This document shows positions 35,978 to 47,645 of a DNA stretch of 64,000 nt, piece after piece. This stretch comes from Megalobrama amblycephala (Eukaryota; Chordata; Actinopteri; Cypriniformes; Xenocyprididae), in assembly GCF_018812025.1 (NCBI RefSeq), contig NC_063045.1, forward strand, positions 61,169,839 through 61,233,838, read 5' to 3'. The position numbers and the translations under genes were made by a program. Positions within the stretch are counted from its first letter, which is position 1. Each line of letters opens with the position of its first letter. The notes beneath the pieces were generated by a model, which searched no databases, was not told the origin of the DNA, and saw nothing but the letters and a program-made list of their open reading frames with translations.

Positions 35978-36219
35978 ATTTTATTGTTACTTTTACTACT
36001 TATTTTATTATTATTTTTAACAATTTAAATTTTATTTATACGTTATTAAAGCATTATAAGCCACAAATCAACGAACCAGCTATGAGGTGAAGTACAAACT
36101 TTGATTTGAAGCAAAAAAATATTTGAAAATTGGACAAAAAGACAAAGATACAAGACTGTATAGTTAACTATCCAAACTACAATTTTTTAATCTATTGAAT
36201 TAAAGATTTTTATATATAT

Positions 36220-36436
36220 TAGGGCTGTCAAATGATTAATCACATCCAAAATAAGTTTGTGTTTACATAATATATGCGTGTACTGTGTTTAATTATTATG
36301 TATATATAAATGCACACACATGCATATTATATATATATATATATTTTTATTTTTTTTTTTATTTTTTTTCGCATGTATATATTTAAGGAAAGAATTATGT
36401 AAACAAACTATTTTGGATGCAATTAATCATTTGACA
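36220..36436. mobile_element. hAT-like MITE
   Basis: Starts TAGGGCTGTCAAATGATTAA; ends AATTAATCATTTGACA, its inverse without the outermost bases. CCAAAATA/TATTTTGG and GTTTACATAATATATG blocks are internal. This short hAT family is very common in zebrafish-like genomes, from memory. Confidence 0.75.
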
Positions 36437-37990
36437 TAACTCTGATTGGTAGACATTTATTTAAAGAATTATGGGTCATTTCAATTTTCATCAAGAACCG
36501 CTGTTAAATATGATTATTTTAATTAAGAAACAATGTGGGTTGTTTGCTTCAACAAAACCAAATACCATCTATTAGCAACCTCGTAGTTCACAGCGGGTCT
36601 GTCTTTAAAGGTTTACAAGTTATTATTAAAAACAAAATAACAAAAATGCATGGGATTTTTACTTCTGGAACCCGACTGCTGCGCTCTATTACCGAAACAT
36701 CAGATGCATGCATAATGTCTCGTAAATTTAAGGTCATAATCTCTGCTCTGAAGAAACATTCATCCTCCCACATTCCTGCTGAGTCAGACAGACTTCAGAC
36801 GATGACAAAATCTCTCCGATATACTCGGTGCAAACATGCACCACACAGAAACGTTTCGAACGACAAATGCAACGACCAACAATGCAGCATATGCATTTCT
36901 TTTCTTTTGCAATCGTGGAGCCAGACACCTGCCTCCCATTCCACTTCCCTGACTGCAGCTTGGAGCGTTTCCAAATCCAGTCAAACGAGGTCACATTTTC
37001 CCCCGCCTCAGCCCGCCATACTGAGCGCGGATGAACCCAATGAACCCAACTGCCTGCTGCAGAACAGACTGATTGTGGAAACACGCCCCTGCTGACACAG
37101 TTCCAGCTCACGCCAACGATACCCTATTCCATACTATTTTTTCAATATATGTATAAATTCACCATGCAATAATGAGCAATTGCACAATTGTACAAAATAA
37201 GCCCTAGAATTGCATGCACACCAATTCCATGCAATGCAATGCAAAAAAAATAGGGCTTTGTGATCCAATGCAATCACTGCATGTCTGCAGAAGCATTTGA
37301 AAGCAGACCAGTGATTTGCATGATGCTGAAATAACTATAGCAGCAAAGGAGACACGTCTCCAGCGATGATGCCCGTATGCATGACTTCATCTTTGTGTCT
37401 AAATTTAGGACTGTGCCATGCATGCATCTGCTTTGGAGCTCCCTAGACAGTCTCTTTCACAGATATGTGGTGTTCCTGCTTCCTGTAGCTCTGCTGAATG
37501 AGGTGAAAATGGTGGAGAAAAAAGGCACCTTGTCCTAACATGAACTGAGAAACGAGTCTGGCATCGAGAGGCTGCAAATGCTGCAACATTTAAGCATATG
37601 CAAGTTTCTTATAGTCAACTATAAGCCATAATGCTTTAAAGCTGTGTGTAGGTGGCAGACTGGGGGAATACAGTCAGTCTGTCTGGGTACAAATAGTACA
37701 TTCAGTTCTAGTAGTGGGCTGCTGGTCACGTTTCTGCCGTTTATTAATCGAGTAGATCAAGTTTAGACTTTCCTGTTTAACGGCAGATAGAACAAAGGAA
37801 GCGCTGAGATATCAGCGGCACTTTCGTTATTCCTGTTTTTCGATTTAATTCCCATCAGTCTTGCTTTCTGTACAGTTTAGGCTTGTTTTGGACTAAGAAA
37901 AACAATTTCATGCATTATCTTCAAATCACTAAGTGAGCTCTAAAGAAGTCTAAACTTGAACTTTTGGCGAATGTGTGAAGGTTTACTTAC
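36437..37990. other. no gene recognised; possible intron
   Basis: If the first exon at 38 kb and the acceptor at 34.6 kb belong together, this is intronic. The plus-strand frame 36535-37095 and minus-strand frame 36734-37111 overlap and neither resembles a known protein. Confidence 0.35.
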
Positions 37991-38325
37991 AGATAAAGCC
38001 TTTGTTCTCGTCCTTTCACTGTAAAGTTGCTGCTGGAAAAGGCGTTTGTGGACGAAAGCAGACCCGAGCAGCAGCCTTGCGGGGCTCTGTCACCCCATAC
38101 AAGGCTGCAGGGACTGGGACGTCAAGAACTCAGCCGCTTCCACTGGCTGACTGCATTTATTTCAACAGAGAGCTAATTTTGACCGTGCTGGACCGGGGCC
38201 AAGCCCCCCATTCCGGGTCTGCACTGCAGTTCGGTTCAGACGGACCGTCGATTAACCGGCGTTGGGCGGGGTCTGGGAGTCTCCGCCCCCTCTGCGTGCG
38301 TGCGGCAGCGTTATTGGGCGGTTAA
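37991..38325 (-). promoter_or_regulatory. CpG-rich putative first exon and promoter
   Basis: A GC- and CpG-rich block in AT-rich surroundings. On the minus strand it holds CCGCCCAATAACG (inverted GC-like and CCAAT motifs) and GGGGGCGGAG, then about 300 bp without a usable ORF: the ATGs run into early stops. It ends TTTATCT|GTAAGTAAAC, a near-consensus splice donor. It looks like a non-coding first exon of a minus-strand gene. Confidence 0.4.
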
Positions 38326-40154
38326 TGTTGTCCGATGATGAGACACAAAGGATCTTGATGTGGGCGCTTGGTGGCCCAGAGCTCCGAATCTCTCATTGAG
38401 ACGCATTCAAATCTTTAGGCGATTTTTGTATTGTTGAGGGATTTTCATCTTTAGAGAGGGTAATCTTTTAAATCTACATGTTGATATGATATATAAGCCT
38501 TGGAAGACAAATGAAATCCGCTTGTGCAAGTTCTATAAAACATAATGTAAATATATTCATCAAGCACGGATGTGATTGGTCCATCTTGATCATCGCGGTG
38601 AAAAGTAACAGATACTACCTGACCACGCGGCTTCGTGAATCATCAATCCCGGCCATAATTTAGATATAAATAATGATATTGTTCAACTTTAATAGCGATT
38701 ATTTAATAAATAAAAAATAAACAGTAACATCTTAAAATAGGAGCATTATTATTATAAACTCTGCCGCGCTGATGTCCAATGAGATCCCAGCAATGAACGT
38801 GTGCTTGAAATCGATTGGCGAACGCCTGAAAAGTCCGTTGAGCGCTGAGCGTCACCAAAGACTTTGGCGTCACTCATTGTTTTGAAACTGACAGTTAATT
38901 TGAATAAAAACTTTTAAAATTGTGAAACAATCAGATCATATCAGTTAAAACAATATTATAATGACATATATTGTGCCCCAAAATAAAGAGCCTCACATTT
39001 CTCTAAAATGGTGAAATGTGAGATTTATAATAGAAAAGAGAGTCGGTGGAAACAATTACATAGGCTACTAAATCTTTAATAATCATCAGTCATCATATGA
39101 ATAGTGTTAAATAAAAATATCATATTGTGCAGTAATAATGTGAAACTGCACTGTGCTAGACAGTAATAATTCAACACAATACCATTTCAACACTTCTCGG
39201 GTATATTTAGTTCATCAAAATTAACTAAAGCTCTCGACTTGTAAGTTTAGCTTCATGATGATGAGAAAACCGTTGAGCGTGTGCACAACACCTGTCCAAA
39301 CCGTCCAAACTGACACGCGCCTCGTTGCTAGGTGACGCGTGACAAATGAAAAAAAAGATCTAAAATCGGCTCAAAATCAGTTTTGACAAGTTCGCTAACT
39401 TTTAAATGGTTGATTATTTTTCCCGCGGGTTAAAGGTGCATTAAATACTGTATAGAGTAAATCTATATTAAAAAAAAAAAAAAGAAGAAAGAAAATGTAA
39501 CGTATAATGTTAAAATGTGTTTTAATGTAACATTCTCCCTTTAAATAATTTGATTAATTCAAGAATAATTTATGCAATTTTATAATATTTATTTAAAATA
39601 TATTAGTATTGTTCAACTGCTCGAGGTTAATATGGGATTTAGAATATAAGTAATATAATAGAGAGAGAGCAACCATTGTCGCTCACTCGCAACAGCTAAA
39701 GGCTATCTACACTGGACACGACAAAGCACCTGTTGTAAAACATTTGTCCTTTGTGTCAGTATGTATAAATTGAACAAGACATGAGTTTAATGTCGGAGAT
39801 TTGTCACTCATGTTGCGCCACATTCAGTGTAGACATCATCACTGATTGTAATGAGTCTTTTGTTTTGTCGCATATCGCCTCTGGCATCCGGTGTAGACAC
39901 GGTGTAATTACTACAGTAATCTAATTACACTGTTGAAGATGTAATTAGCTAGTAATTAATTACTTTTTTAGAATAACTTACCCAATACTGATTGAAACGA
40001 ATTTTCGCCTGCAAAAATTCGCCAAACAACAGTAAATGTGACCGCACACATCAGAGTCGCGATTTTCTGTTATATATTACAGCTTTTAGTATATTTTAAA
40101 AAAATAATAAAATAATAGCCTAATTTAAAAATAAAACGACCAACAAATTAACAC
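38326..40154. other. intergenic, nothing recognised
   Basis: No gene is supported. 39690-39895 has weak inverted words (CTACACTGGACACGACA / TGTCG...CCGGTGTAGAC) resembling an old MITE. 39900-39990 resembles the common TAATTAGTAATTACTTTTTT fish repeat. Confidence 0.4.
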
Positions 40155-41354
40155 TTAGGCCGCGTGTCCACCAAAGCGTTTTTTCCCTCCACTAGCGTAT
40201 TTTTCCAATTGTTTTCAATTGAAACGCCACGTTTATTAAACGGCACTGAGCGTCTATTTGAGCACTCTGCGTTTTTTACCAGTCGACGCGAGTTGAAGAA
40301 TATTCAACTTTGCGTAAAATGCAGCGCTCATCTTTGTCACTTTATACCCAGCCGTCCAATCACAGTGGAGGAGGGGCAGGACAAATACAACACCGACCAA
40401 CCGCCACATTCTTCTAGTACAACGTCAAAAGATGACAACAACAAGCATAATAACGGAGCGAAATCATTTCAAACAAGAGCCAGAGCAAATACTTTACATT
40501 ATATCGACATTTTTATATAAAAACAATACAGAAACAAACTGTGAAATGAGATACTACTAGGGCTTGTTCACACAGAACGCGTCTTTTCATCTAAAAACGT
40601 GATGCGATAACGGCAATAACGAATAAATAAAACAGTTGCCATGCCAACTTGCTACTGTAAACAAAAGTTCGCAACGCTTGCCCCGCCTCTGAGTTCTTCT
40701 GATTGGTCCACTGTTTTGGAAAATGACACTGATGAGCGGTGCTGCGTATAAAAGTTGAAATTCTTTTAACTTGACACGGCGTCTTAAAAACACAACGCTC
40801 ATGTGCATGGTGCAGTAACGCTGCATTCACACGGGGCATCGACGTTGACGTCCATGACGGAGGGCGTGTCTGAAGCTTGTCTGAAGCTTGTGTTGACACG
40901 ACCGTTACAGTGATAACAGCCAATCACATTACTTTCCGGTGCTGCATGAACGCAATTGGCTAGCGACTGCTCTAGAGTGTTTGCATAAGGCGATCTGATT
41001 GGCTGACGTCTGCGTTGGAGCTTGAAAAGTTGAGAAATCTTCAATTTCTGCCGCTTGCAACACGAGTGAAGTGACGCAATGGAACCCACAATTCAGTTCG
41101 GCAACGCGTGACGTCACCCATTCAAAGTAAACTAGATGCGTTAACGCCTACACCCCGTGTAAATGCAGCATAAAAGATACAAGACGCAAGCGTCATACAC
41201 GTCCTTCTAGCGCGTGTTTACATAGAAAAAACAATAGAAAAGTTTTGCATTGGAATAGAAAAACGTGTTCTGTGTGAACAGCCTGGAGGTGTTTTCAGCA
41301 GAGCGCCTAGTATTTTTAGCTGGCTAAAAACGCTTTGGTGGACACACGGCCTTA
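40155..41354. mobile_element. triply nested MITEs
   Basis: Three concentric inverted-end pairs are present. Outer: TTAGGCCGCGTGTCCACC at 40155 and its inverse at 41354 (TAAGGCCGTGTGTCCACC). Middle: AGGGCTTGTTCACACAGAAC at about 40559 and the inverse of GGCTGTTCACACAGAACAC at about 41285. Inner: GCTGCATTCACACGGGGC at about 40820 and the inverse of GCTGCATTTACACGGGGT at about 41169. None carries a transposase. It lies about 90 bp downstream of the gal3st1 stop codon, within its likely 3'UTR or just after it. Confidence 0.75.
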
Positions 41355-41442
41355 TAGCTACTGAATATGAAACAGTGAGCATTAAAAATTAAACATAAAT
41401 AGCTATTAATTTAGTATGAATATTAAAATCCATATGAAACAA

Positions 41443-44418
41443 TTAAACAAACTGAACAATACTATCCTTAAACCAGCCCCACAATCTAGTGATCCATAGA
41501 TTGACTCCTAAATTAGTCAAATACTGGATCTCAGGTGTCAGCATTTTCCTGCAGAGCTCTTGGTACTGTTGGTCAATATCGGTCCTCAGGTTGTAGCCTA
41601 ATATGGAAGCTTTTCCAATGGGCTGCCAGGGCTTCATGTGTCTGTCCGTGATGTCCTTAGCCTCCACGGCTCCCCTGCCGTCAATGCAGATGGCCTCCAT
41701 CTCTGCGTTTCTCCCGCGCAGCTCCCTCACATGCTGCTCCATTCGGGTCCGGCCGTAGGCCTCCACACGGGCCCAGAAGGTGGCGTTAAAATGCCGATAG
41801 AGCTGCCAGTCGGCGTCGTTCCATTGCCGAGCTTGAGTCTTCAGCTCCGGGCTCATGAGAGTCGTGACATTTCGAGCGTTAAGCTTAAAAAACAGCAAGT
41901 CATCCATCTGCCAGCATAGAGCATCTTTCAGCAGAATGAGAGACTCGTCAAAGTAGTCTGATATTAAAACAAGTCGAAAGTGCTTTTCGACATATTCAAT
42001 GCCCTGTTGAACTCTTGGATCTCCAGCCTCCAAATTGTTCTCAAAGCCAAAGTCAAAAAACTGTAGGTTCCTGAGGTAAAAGGCGTTGATTCCCTTTGGG
42101 TTGAAGTAGCGGTTTGGGTGGGCGAGAAACTCTTTAAGTTGGTTTTCTCCAGGGATTCTCCATGTTTGGGGTATGTAACCTTTGTAGTAGTGAAACGTTG
42201 ACTCAAAGAGCTCTGCGGGATCTCGTAGGATGGTGAAGAAGAAGGCGTCCGCTGGGAGGAGCTTCTTCACTTCGGGTGCGTTGAATCGCATGTGATTGCA
42301 CACGATGTTATAGCACGAGCCCGGCTGGTAGCTCTTCACTTGAGTTCGAAAGAAGCTAGATGGGTAGGAAAAGTCATTACGGCCGTCTGGGAGAGCGAAC
42401 TTCAACTGATGCTTTTCTCCAAACCGGAGGAGAATGTTCATCAAAGTGCTGCTGGCCGTCTTGTGGGTCTTCATGAACATCAGGTTGACTTTAGGCGTAC
42501 AGGCCACATCTTCTCTGATGCTCTTGTTCCACACTTGAATGTTTGGTGCACATGCAGCCAGAAGAACACTGAAGAAGATACAAAAATCACAGTCACAGTC
42601 AAGTAGCAGGGTCCTTTATACATAATGAAAAACATAATTTCAATAAGTTGCACTGAATGCCCAGCTAACAGGGAACATTGTCAGAATGCTAGCTAATGTT
42701 CTATCAAAGTTATGAAAAAAAGTAATATCCAGTAATATTAAATAAATGTTCGTTCTAACTTTAATAATGTTCTCAAAACTTGAAATGTTTTAGTTGGATG
42801 TTCATTTAACATTTTTAAATGTTACTACTTGTTTCAGAACATTCCGAAAACATGCAAAAGTAACATTCTCATAATGTTTGCAGAATGAGAAAATGGAATG
42901 TTTTCACGACCTCTGTCAAGCATCATGTGAATGCAGCATTAACGTTCGTAGAACCAAACGAAAACAGTGAACAAAACATCTGGCATTTCTCAACATACAA
43001 ATCTGTAATATGTAGTGTACTTTGCTTACAAACAATACAATGGAGAGCATATGACAGATAACTGTTTTTGTGACGTAAAAAACAAAAACAAAGAAAAAAC
43101 ATAGTAGAACTTTTTTGAGTTTAATGTAAAAATAACTCCAACTGAAAACCAAAGTGACATCTTTTACAGAAAATATAATTAAAATAAAAAAACTTATAAT
43201 TAAAAGCATAAGTGTGCACACCCCTGAACTATAGACTTTTTATATCCACTGTATGTATGTGCGTGTGTAAAATATATGTACACTATATTGCCAAAAGTTT
43301 TGGGACGCCTGCCTTTACGTGCACATGAACTTTAATAACATTCCATTCTTAATCCATAGGGTTTAATATGGAGTCGGCCCACCCTTTGCAGCTATTACAG
43401 CCTCAGCTCTTCTGGGAAGGCTTTCCACAAGGTTTAGGAGTGTGTTTATGGGAATTTTTGACCATTCTTCTAGAAGCGCATTTGTGAGGTCAGGCAGTGA
43501 TGTTGGCGAGAAGGCCTGGCTCACAGTCTCCGCTCTAATTCATCCCAAAGGTGTTCAATCGGGTTGAGGTCAGGACTCACTCAAACTCGCTCATCCATGT
43601 CTTTATGGACCTTGCTTTGTGCACTGGTGCGCAGTCATGTTGGAGCAGGAAGGGGCCATCCCCAAACTGTTCCCACAAAGTTGGGAGAATGAAATTGTCC
43701 AAAATGTCTTGGTATGTTGAAACATTAAGAGTTCCTTTCACTGGAACTAAGGGTTCAAGCCCAACCCCTGAAAAACAACCCCACACCATAATCCCCCCCT
43801 CCACCAAACTTTACACTTGGCACAATGCAGTCAGGCAAGTACCGTTCTCCTGGCAACCACCAAACCCAGACTCGTCCATCGGATTGCCAGACAGAGAAGC
43901 GTGATTGGTCACTCCAGAGAACACGTCTCCAATGCTCTAGAGTCCAGTGACGGCTGCTTTACACCACTGCATCCGACGCTTTGCATTGCACTTGGTGATG
44001 TAAGGTTTGGATGCAGCTGCTCGGCCATGGAAATGCTTAGTAGTGAGGAAATTTCATGAATGGACTTATTGCACAGGTGGCAACCTATCACGGTGCCACA
44101 CTTGAATTCACTGAGCTCCTGAGAGTGACCCATTCTTTCACAAATGTTTGTAGAAGCAGTCCGCGTGCCTAGGTGTTTGACTTCACACATCTGTGGCCCT
44201 GGAAGTGATTGGAACACCTGAATTCAATGATTTGGAGGAGTGCCCCAATACTTTTGGCAGTGTATAATGGCTAAATATGTAGGCTATAATGTAAAAAATA
44301 AACAAGAGTGTGCTTACCTGTGTGTGGTCAGGAGGTCTGGAGCAATAAAATAGTAGAAACCAATGATGCAAATCACAAATGTTCCCAAAAACAACTTTTG
44401 TGTCACTCGCTTCATCAT
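41443..44418 (-). CDS. gal3st1: galactosylceramide sulfotransferase (Gal3ST-1)
   Basis: Two coding exons. Exon 1 is 44418-44318 (acceptor at 44448, donor CAG|GTAAGC); exon 2 is 42568-41443 (acceptor CTTCTTCAG|TG, stop TAA). They join in phase 2 to give 408 codons, close to the 423 aa of the human enzyme. The product is a type II Golgi protein: short cytosolic tail MMKRVTQK, a single hydrophobic signal anchor ([18 protein letters not shown]), then a lumenal sulfotransferase domain. The 5'-phosphosulfate loop is [20 protein letters not shown] and the 3'-phosphate motif is [20 protein letters not shown]. The C-terminal GYNL and MLTPEIQYL blocks match Gal3ST-1. Family role: PAPS-dependent 3-O-sulfation of galactosylceramide to sulfatide, needed in myelin and other epithelia. 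Whether it is the 'a' or 'b' fish paralogue cannot be told. The intron carries a Tc1 element. Confidence 0.93.
42569..43280. repeat. gal3st1 intron, AACGTTCT-type degenerate repeat
   Basis: Bases about 42660-42960 consist of diverged motifs such as GAACATTGTCAGAATG, AATGTTCTCAAAACTT and GTAACATTCTCATAATG, a decayed minisatellite-like fish repeat. 42960-43280 is featureless intron. Confidence 0.45.
43281..44262 (-). mobile_element. Tc1/mariner-type transposon, defective
   Basis: Ends CACTATATTGCCAAAAGTTT and the inverse of CACTGCCAAAAGTATTGGGG, each flanked by TA (43279-43280; 44263-44264), as expected for Tc1/mariner. The 982-bp length is well short of the usual 1.5-1.6 kb. It sits in the intron of gal3st1, in the same orientation as the gene. 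Confidence 0.85.
43540..44130 (-). pseudogene. Tc1-like transposase remnant
   Basis: Minus-strand pieces are recognisable. The N-terminus [20 protein letters not shown]...EISSLLSIS is the first helix-turn-helix of the paired-like DNA-binding domain. After a deletion comes a short segment resembling the start of the catalytic domain. Then in another frame (43807-43577) [20 protein letters not shown] and [18 protein letters not shown] include the second catalytic Asp region. The second DNA-binding subdomain and adjoining parts are missing, so there is no functional enzyme. Confidence 0.8.
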
Positions 44419-44550
44419 TTTAAACACTCTTCCAAACTCTTTTGGATCCTTGAAATGGAATCAAAAGGTAAATAAGACCATTTGCATAAGATTGCATAAA
44501 GGAATCCAAAAAGCAACCCTTAGCTGACTGCTAATTGATCAGACTGGTTC

Positions 44551-45312
44551 TTAAAGAATTAGTTCACTTTCAAATTAAAATTTCCTGATAATTTACTCAC
44601 CCCCATGCCATCCAAGATGTTCATGTCTTTCTTTCTTCAGTCGAAAAGAAATGAAGGTTTTTGATGAAAGCATTTCAGGATTATTCTCCTTATAGAGGAC
44701 TTCACTGGAGCTCAAACGGTTGAAGGTCAAAATTACAGTTTCAGTGCAGCTTCAAAGAGCTTTAAACGATACCAGACGAGGAATAAGAGTCTTATCTATA
44801 GAGAACCCATCGCTCATTTTCTAAAAAAAAAAAAAGTAAAATTTTATACGTTTTAACCATAAATGCTCATCATGAACTAGCTCTCTTCTTCTTCTTCTCT
44901 ATTAGAATTTGAAGTGAAGTGAATTAGAAGTGTATTACTGCCCTCCATAGGTCAAAGTTTGAACTAAATTGTCATATACAATATGCTAGTGCAAGTATAT
45001 ATGAGCATTTATGGTTAAAACGTTTTTTTAGAAAATGAGCGATGGTTTCTCTAGATAATACCCTTATTCCTTGTCTGGGAACCTTATGTAGAACGTTTTG
45101 AAGCTGCAATGAAACTTGTAATTTAGTAATTTTGACCTTCAACCGTTTGGGCTCCATTGAAGTCCACTATAAGGAGAAAAATCCTGGAATGTTTTCATCA
45201 AAAACCTTCAATTTCTTTTCGACTGAAGAAAGAAAGACATGAACATCTTGGATGACATGGGGGTGAGTAAATTATCAGGAAATGTTTATTTGAAAGTGAA
45301 CTAATCCTTTAA
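44551..45312. mobile_element. TTAA-flanked palindromic MITE
   Basis: A TTAA occurs at both ends with AGAATTAGTTCACTTTC at the left and GAAAGTGAACTAATCCT at the right. The arms share AAATTTCCTGATAATTTACTC, CATCCAAGATGTTCATGTC and GAGGACTTCACTGGAG in inverted order. It is a complete relative of 29879-30572. It lies in the gal3st1 5' intron, between the first coding exon and the proximal candidate UTR exon. Confidence 0.85.
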
Positions 45313-46050
45313 GACATCGGATCTGGAAATGAGTTGTATTGAAAATGTTTTGATTTTGTTTTTGCATTTTCAAAAGAGATTTACCTGTCTCACTTCATTT
45401 ATCAGAATACTGTTTTACTAGTTTGGTGGATGTGTATGTGTATTTGTACAGAAATGGTTTCTTTCTCTGTGTTTACACATCAAACAGGCGTAAGCCAGTG
45501 TTTACAAGCACAACTTTTGTTTCAAAGTTCCTATTTTTGCTTTTATCTCCACACTGTAAAAAAAAAAAAAAAAAAAAATCCTGTAAAATTTACAGTGATT
45601 TACTGTAAAAAAAAAAAAAGTGCAATTTACAAAAAATGTTTTAATGCAATTTACAAAAAAAAATGGTTGTTTTTACAGAAAAAAAATCCGTCAGCTGTTG
45701 TTGCCAAAATACTTTTGTAAAAATTACAGTCACTGTAAAAAAAATAAAAAAAAATAAAAAATGTACTGTGATCCTTGGAGAGTCTTTAGTTTGACATCAA
45801 TGAAAGGCTAGATTTTTTTAAAGGAAGATCAAAAGGATTAACAATGCAGATATATTTTCCACAGCCTTCTTTGATCATATTTGGGTGCTGACCATGACTG
45901 TATTCTTGTATTTATTATTGTTTGGCATTTGTATCAAACAGCAGGGCTCCATTGGTGGCAAGGGCTCTACGATCAACTTACGATGCTTTTGGGAAACGCT
46001 GCCAATTGGTGAATCTGTATGATGTCATAAAAGTTTTAAACTCTGCCTAC
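45313..46050. other. gal3st1 5' intron with TTTACAGTAAAA-type repeat
   Basis: 45415-45530 (TTTTACTAGTTTGGTGGATG ... GTTTACAAGCACAAC) is duplicated at 50683-50795. 45545-45770 is a MITE-like run of A-tracts with CTGTAAAATTTACAGTG and TACTGTAAAA motifs. The frames here with poly-Lys are artefacts. Confidence 0.6.
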
Positions 46051-46150
46051 CTGATCAGTCCTTGTTAAAGCATGGCTGCATTACCACATTAATTCCCAAA
46101 ATAATCCATGACCAAAGACAGAGACGACAGCGCTCAATCCAATGCATCCT
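46051..46150 (-). other. candidate 5'UTR exon of gal3st1, proximal copy
   Basis: On the minus strand this stretch ends GACTGATCAG|GTAGGC, a good donor. It is closely similar to 50931-51030, which has the same relation to the second first exon. Conservation of the donor in both duplicates supports a transcribed exon. The 5' boundary is arbitrary; ATAAATAG lies about 12-20 bp upstream of the arbitrary boundary. Confidence 0.4.
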
Positions 46151-46568
46151 GCTATTTATCGATATTATGGAGATCTACATACTGTACACATAAACCACTC
46201 CTGAGAACCTGTCCTGCGTTGACAGAGAAAACACTCCTTTTTTCTGGGAATGGGGTGGGAGCTGCTGTGATTGTATAAAAACATGAAAATCTGTCTATAC
46301 ATGAATGCTCAATGTAGCACGCACCCCGCTCATGTTGTGTCTTCTGGCATGACATTGAAAATATTTTATGTTTTAAAAAATGGTTTTCTTTATGCATTTT
46401 TTTTTGCAAAGAATTATTAATAATATACTTTAAATAACTGAATTGTAATATTAATATACATCAATGTTATTGTAGTATCATTAATATTTTGAATTAGTTT
46501 TTATGTTTTAATTTTTTTTGTTGTAATTTTGTTGTGTTTTGTCATTTTAAGTATTTTGTTTTTAAATG

Positions 46569-46601
<33 letters not shown>

Positions 46602-46724
46602 AGTTAGTTTTAGTTGTTTTAGTAGGAAATATTATTTTTCCAGGGTAATATTTCTCATTTCTATTTAGTTTAACTTGATGTAGAAGTTAAACTAAATAGA
46701 AATTTTTTAATATTTTACTTTATT
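46151..46724. other. AT-rich, poly(T), no gene
   Basis: Contains a T-run of about 30 at 46571-46601. 46385-46510 resembles 51480-51570 (ATGCATTTTTT, AGTATCATTAATATTT), so it belongs to the duplicated block or to a repeat family. No coding signal. Confidence 0.5.
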
Positions 46725-47515
46725 ATAACTATAATAATATTTTATTTGAACTATAATAACATTTTATTTGAACTATATTTTATTTTTTTAAAATAATAAC
46801 ATTTTATTTTATTTTAACTATAACATTTTATTTTTTATTTTTAACTATAATATTTTATTTTAACTATAAAAGCATTTTATTATATTTTAACTATAATAAT
46901 ATTTTATTTGAACTATGATAACATTTTATTTTTTTAAAACTATAATAACATTTTGTTTTTTAACTATAATAACATTTAATTTTATTGTAACTATAATAAC
47001 ATTTTATTTTATTTCAATATTTTATTTTAACTAAAATAACTTTTTTATTTTTAAATATAATATTTTGTTTTATTTTAGTTAAAAAAATAACATTTTATCT
47101 TATTTAATTTTAACTTAAATTACATTTTATTTTATTTTAACTATAATAACATTTTTTGTAAAAACTTTAATAACATTTTGTTTTATTTTACTTTATTATT
47201 TTAACTATAATAAAATGTATTATTATTTTAACTGTAATAAAATTTTATTTATTTTATTTGTTTTTAAATTTATTATTTTTTTATAGTTTTTTTAAACTAT
47301 AATAACATTTAGTTTTTTTAAACTATAATAACATTTTTATTTTAACTATAATAACATTTATTTTATTTTATTATTTTATTTTAACTATAGTAACTTTTTC
47401 TTTTATTTTAACTATAATAGCATTTTATTTTATTTTAATTATAATAACTTTTTTATTTTTATCTATAATAACATTTTATTTTAAATATAATAATATTTTT
47501 TATTTTTAAATATAA
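46725..47515. repeat. AT minisatellite, TAACTATAATAACATTTTAT type
   Basis: Imperfect 20-30-bp units of TAACTATAATAACATTTTAT plus TTTATTT run for about 0.8 kb. The same array occurs at 51715-52190, and in inverse at 52790-53170. Confidence 0.9.
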
Positions 47516-47524
47516 TATTTTTGT

Positions 47525-47645
47525 GATGTTTGGAGTCGAGACAACAGGGTTGTGGATCCAAATGCAAGCTTTATTAAAAGAGCTTAGTCAAACAAGCAGG
47601 AAGTCAAACACTAGCAAACAGGAGAGACAAGGCAAAGAGTATATA
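47525..47645. repeat. fragment of a dispersed repeat
   Basis: GTTGTGGATCCAAATGCAAG followed by CTTTATTAAAAGAGC and AAGTCAAACACTAGC has the look of a common fish element end and resembles 805-835. It directly abuts the DIRS derivative. Confidence 0.4.

Noticed and set aside
36535..37095. 186-codon plus-strand frame
   Set aside because: No recognisable domain or start context, and overlapping frames are open on the other strand; chance frame, though not disproved.
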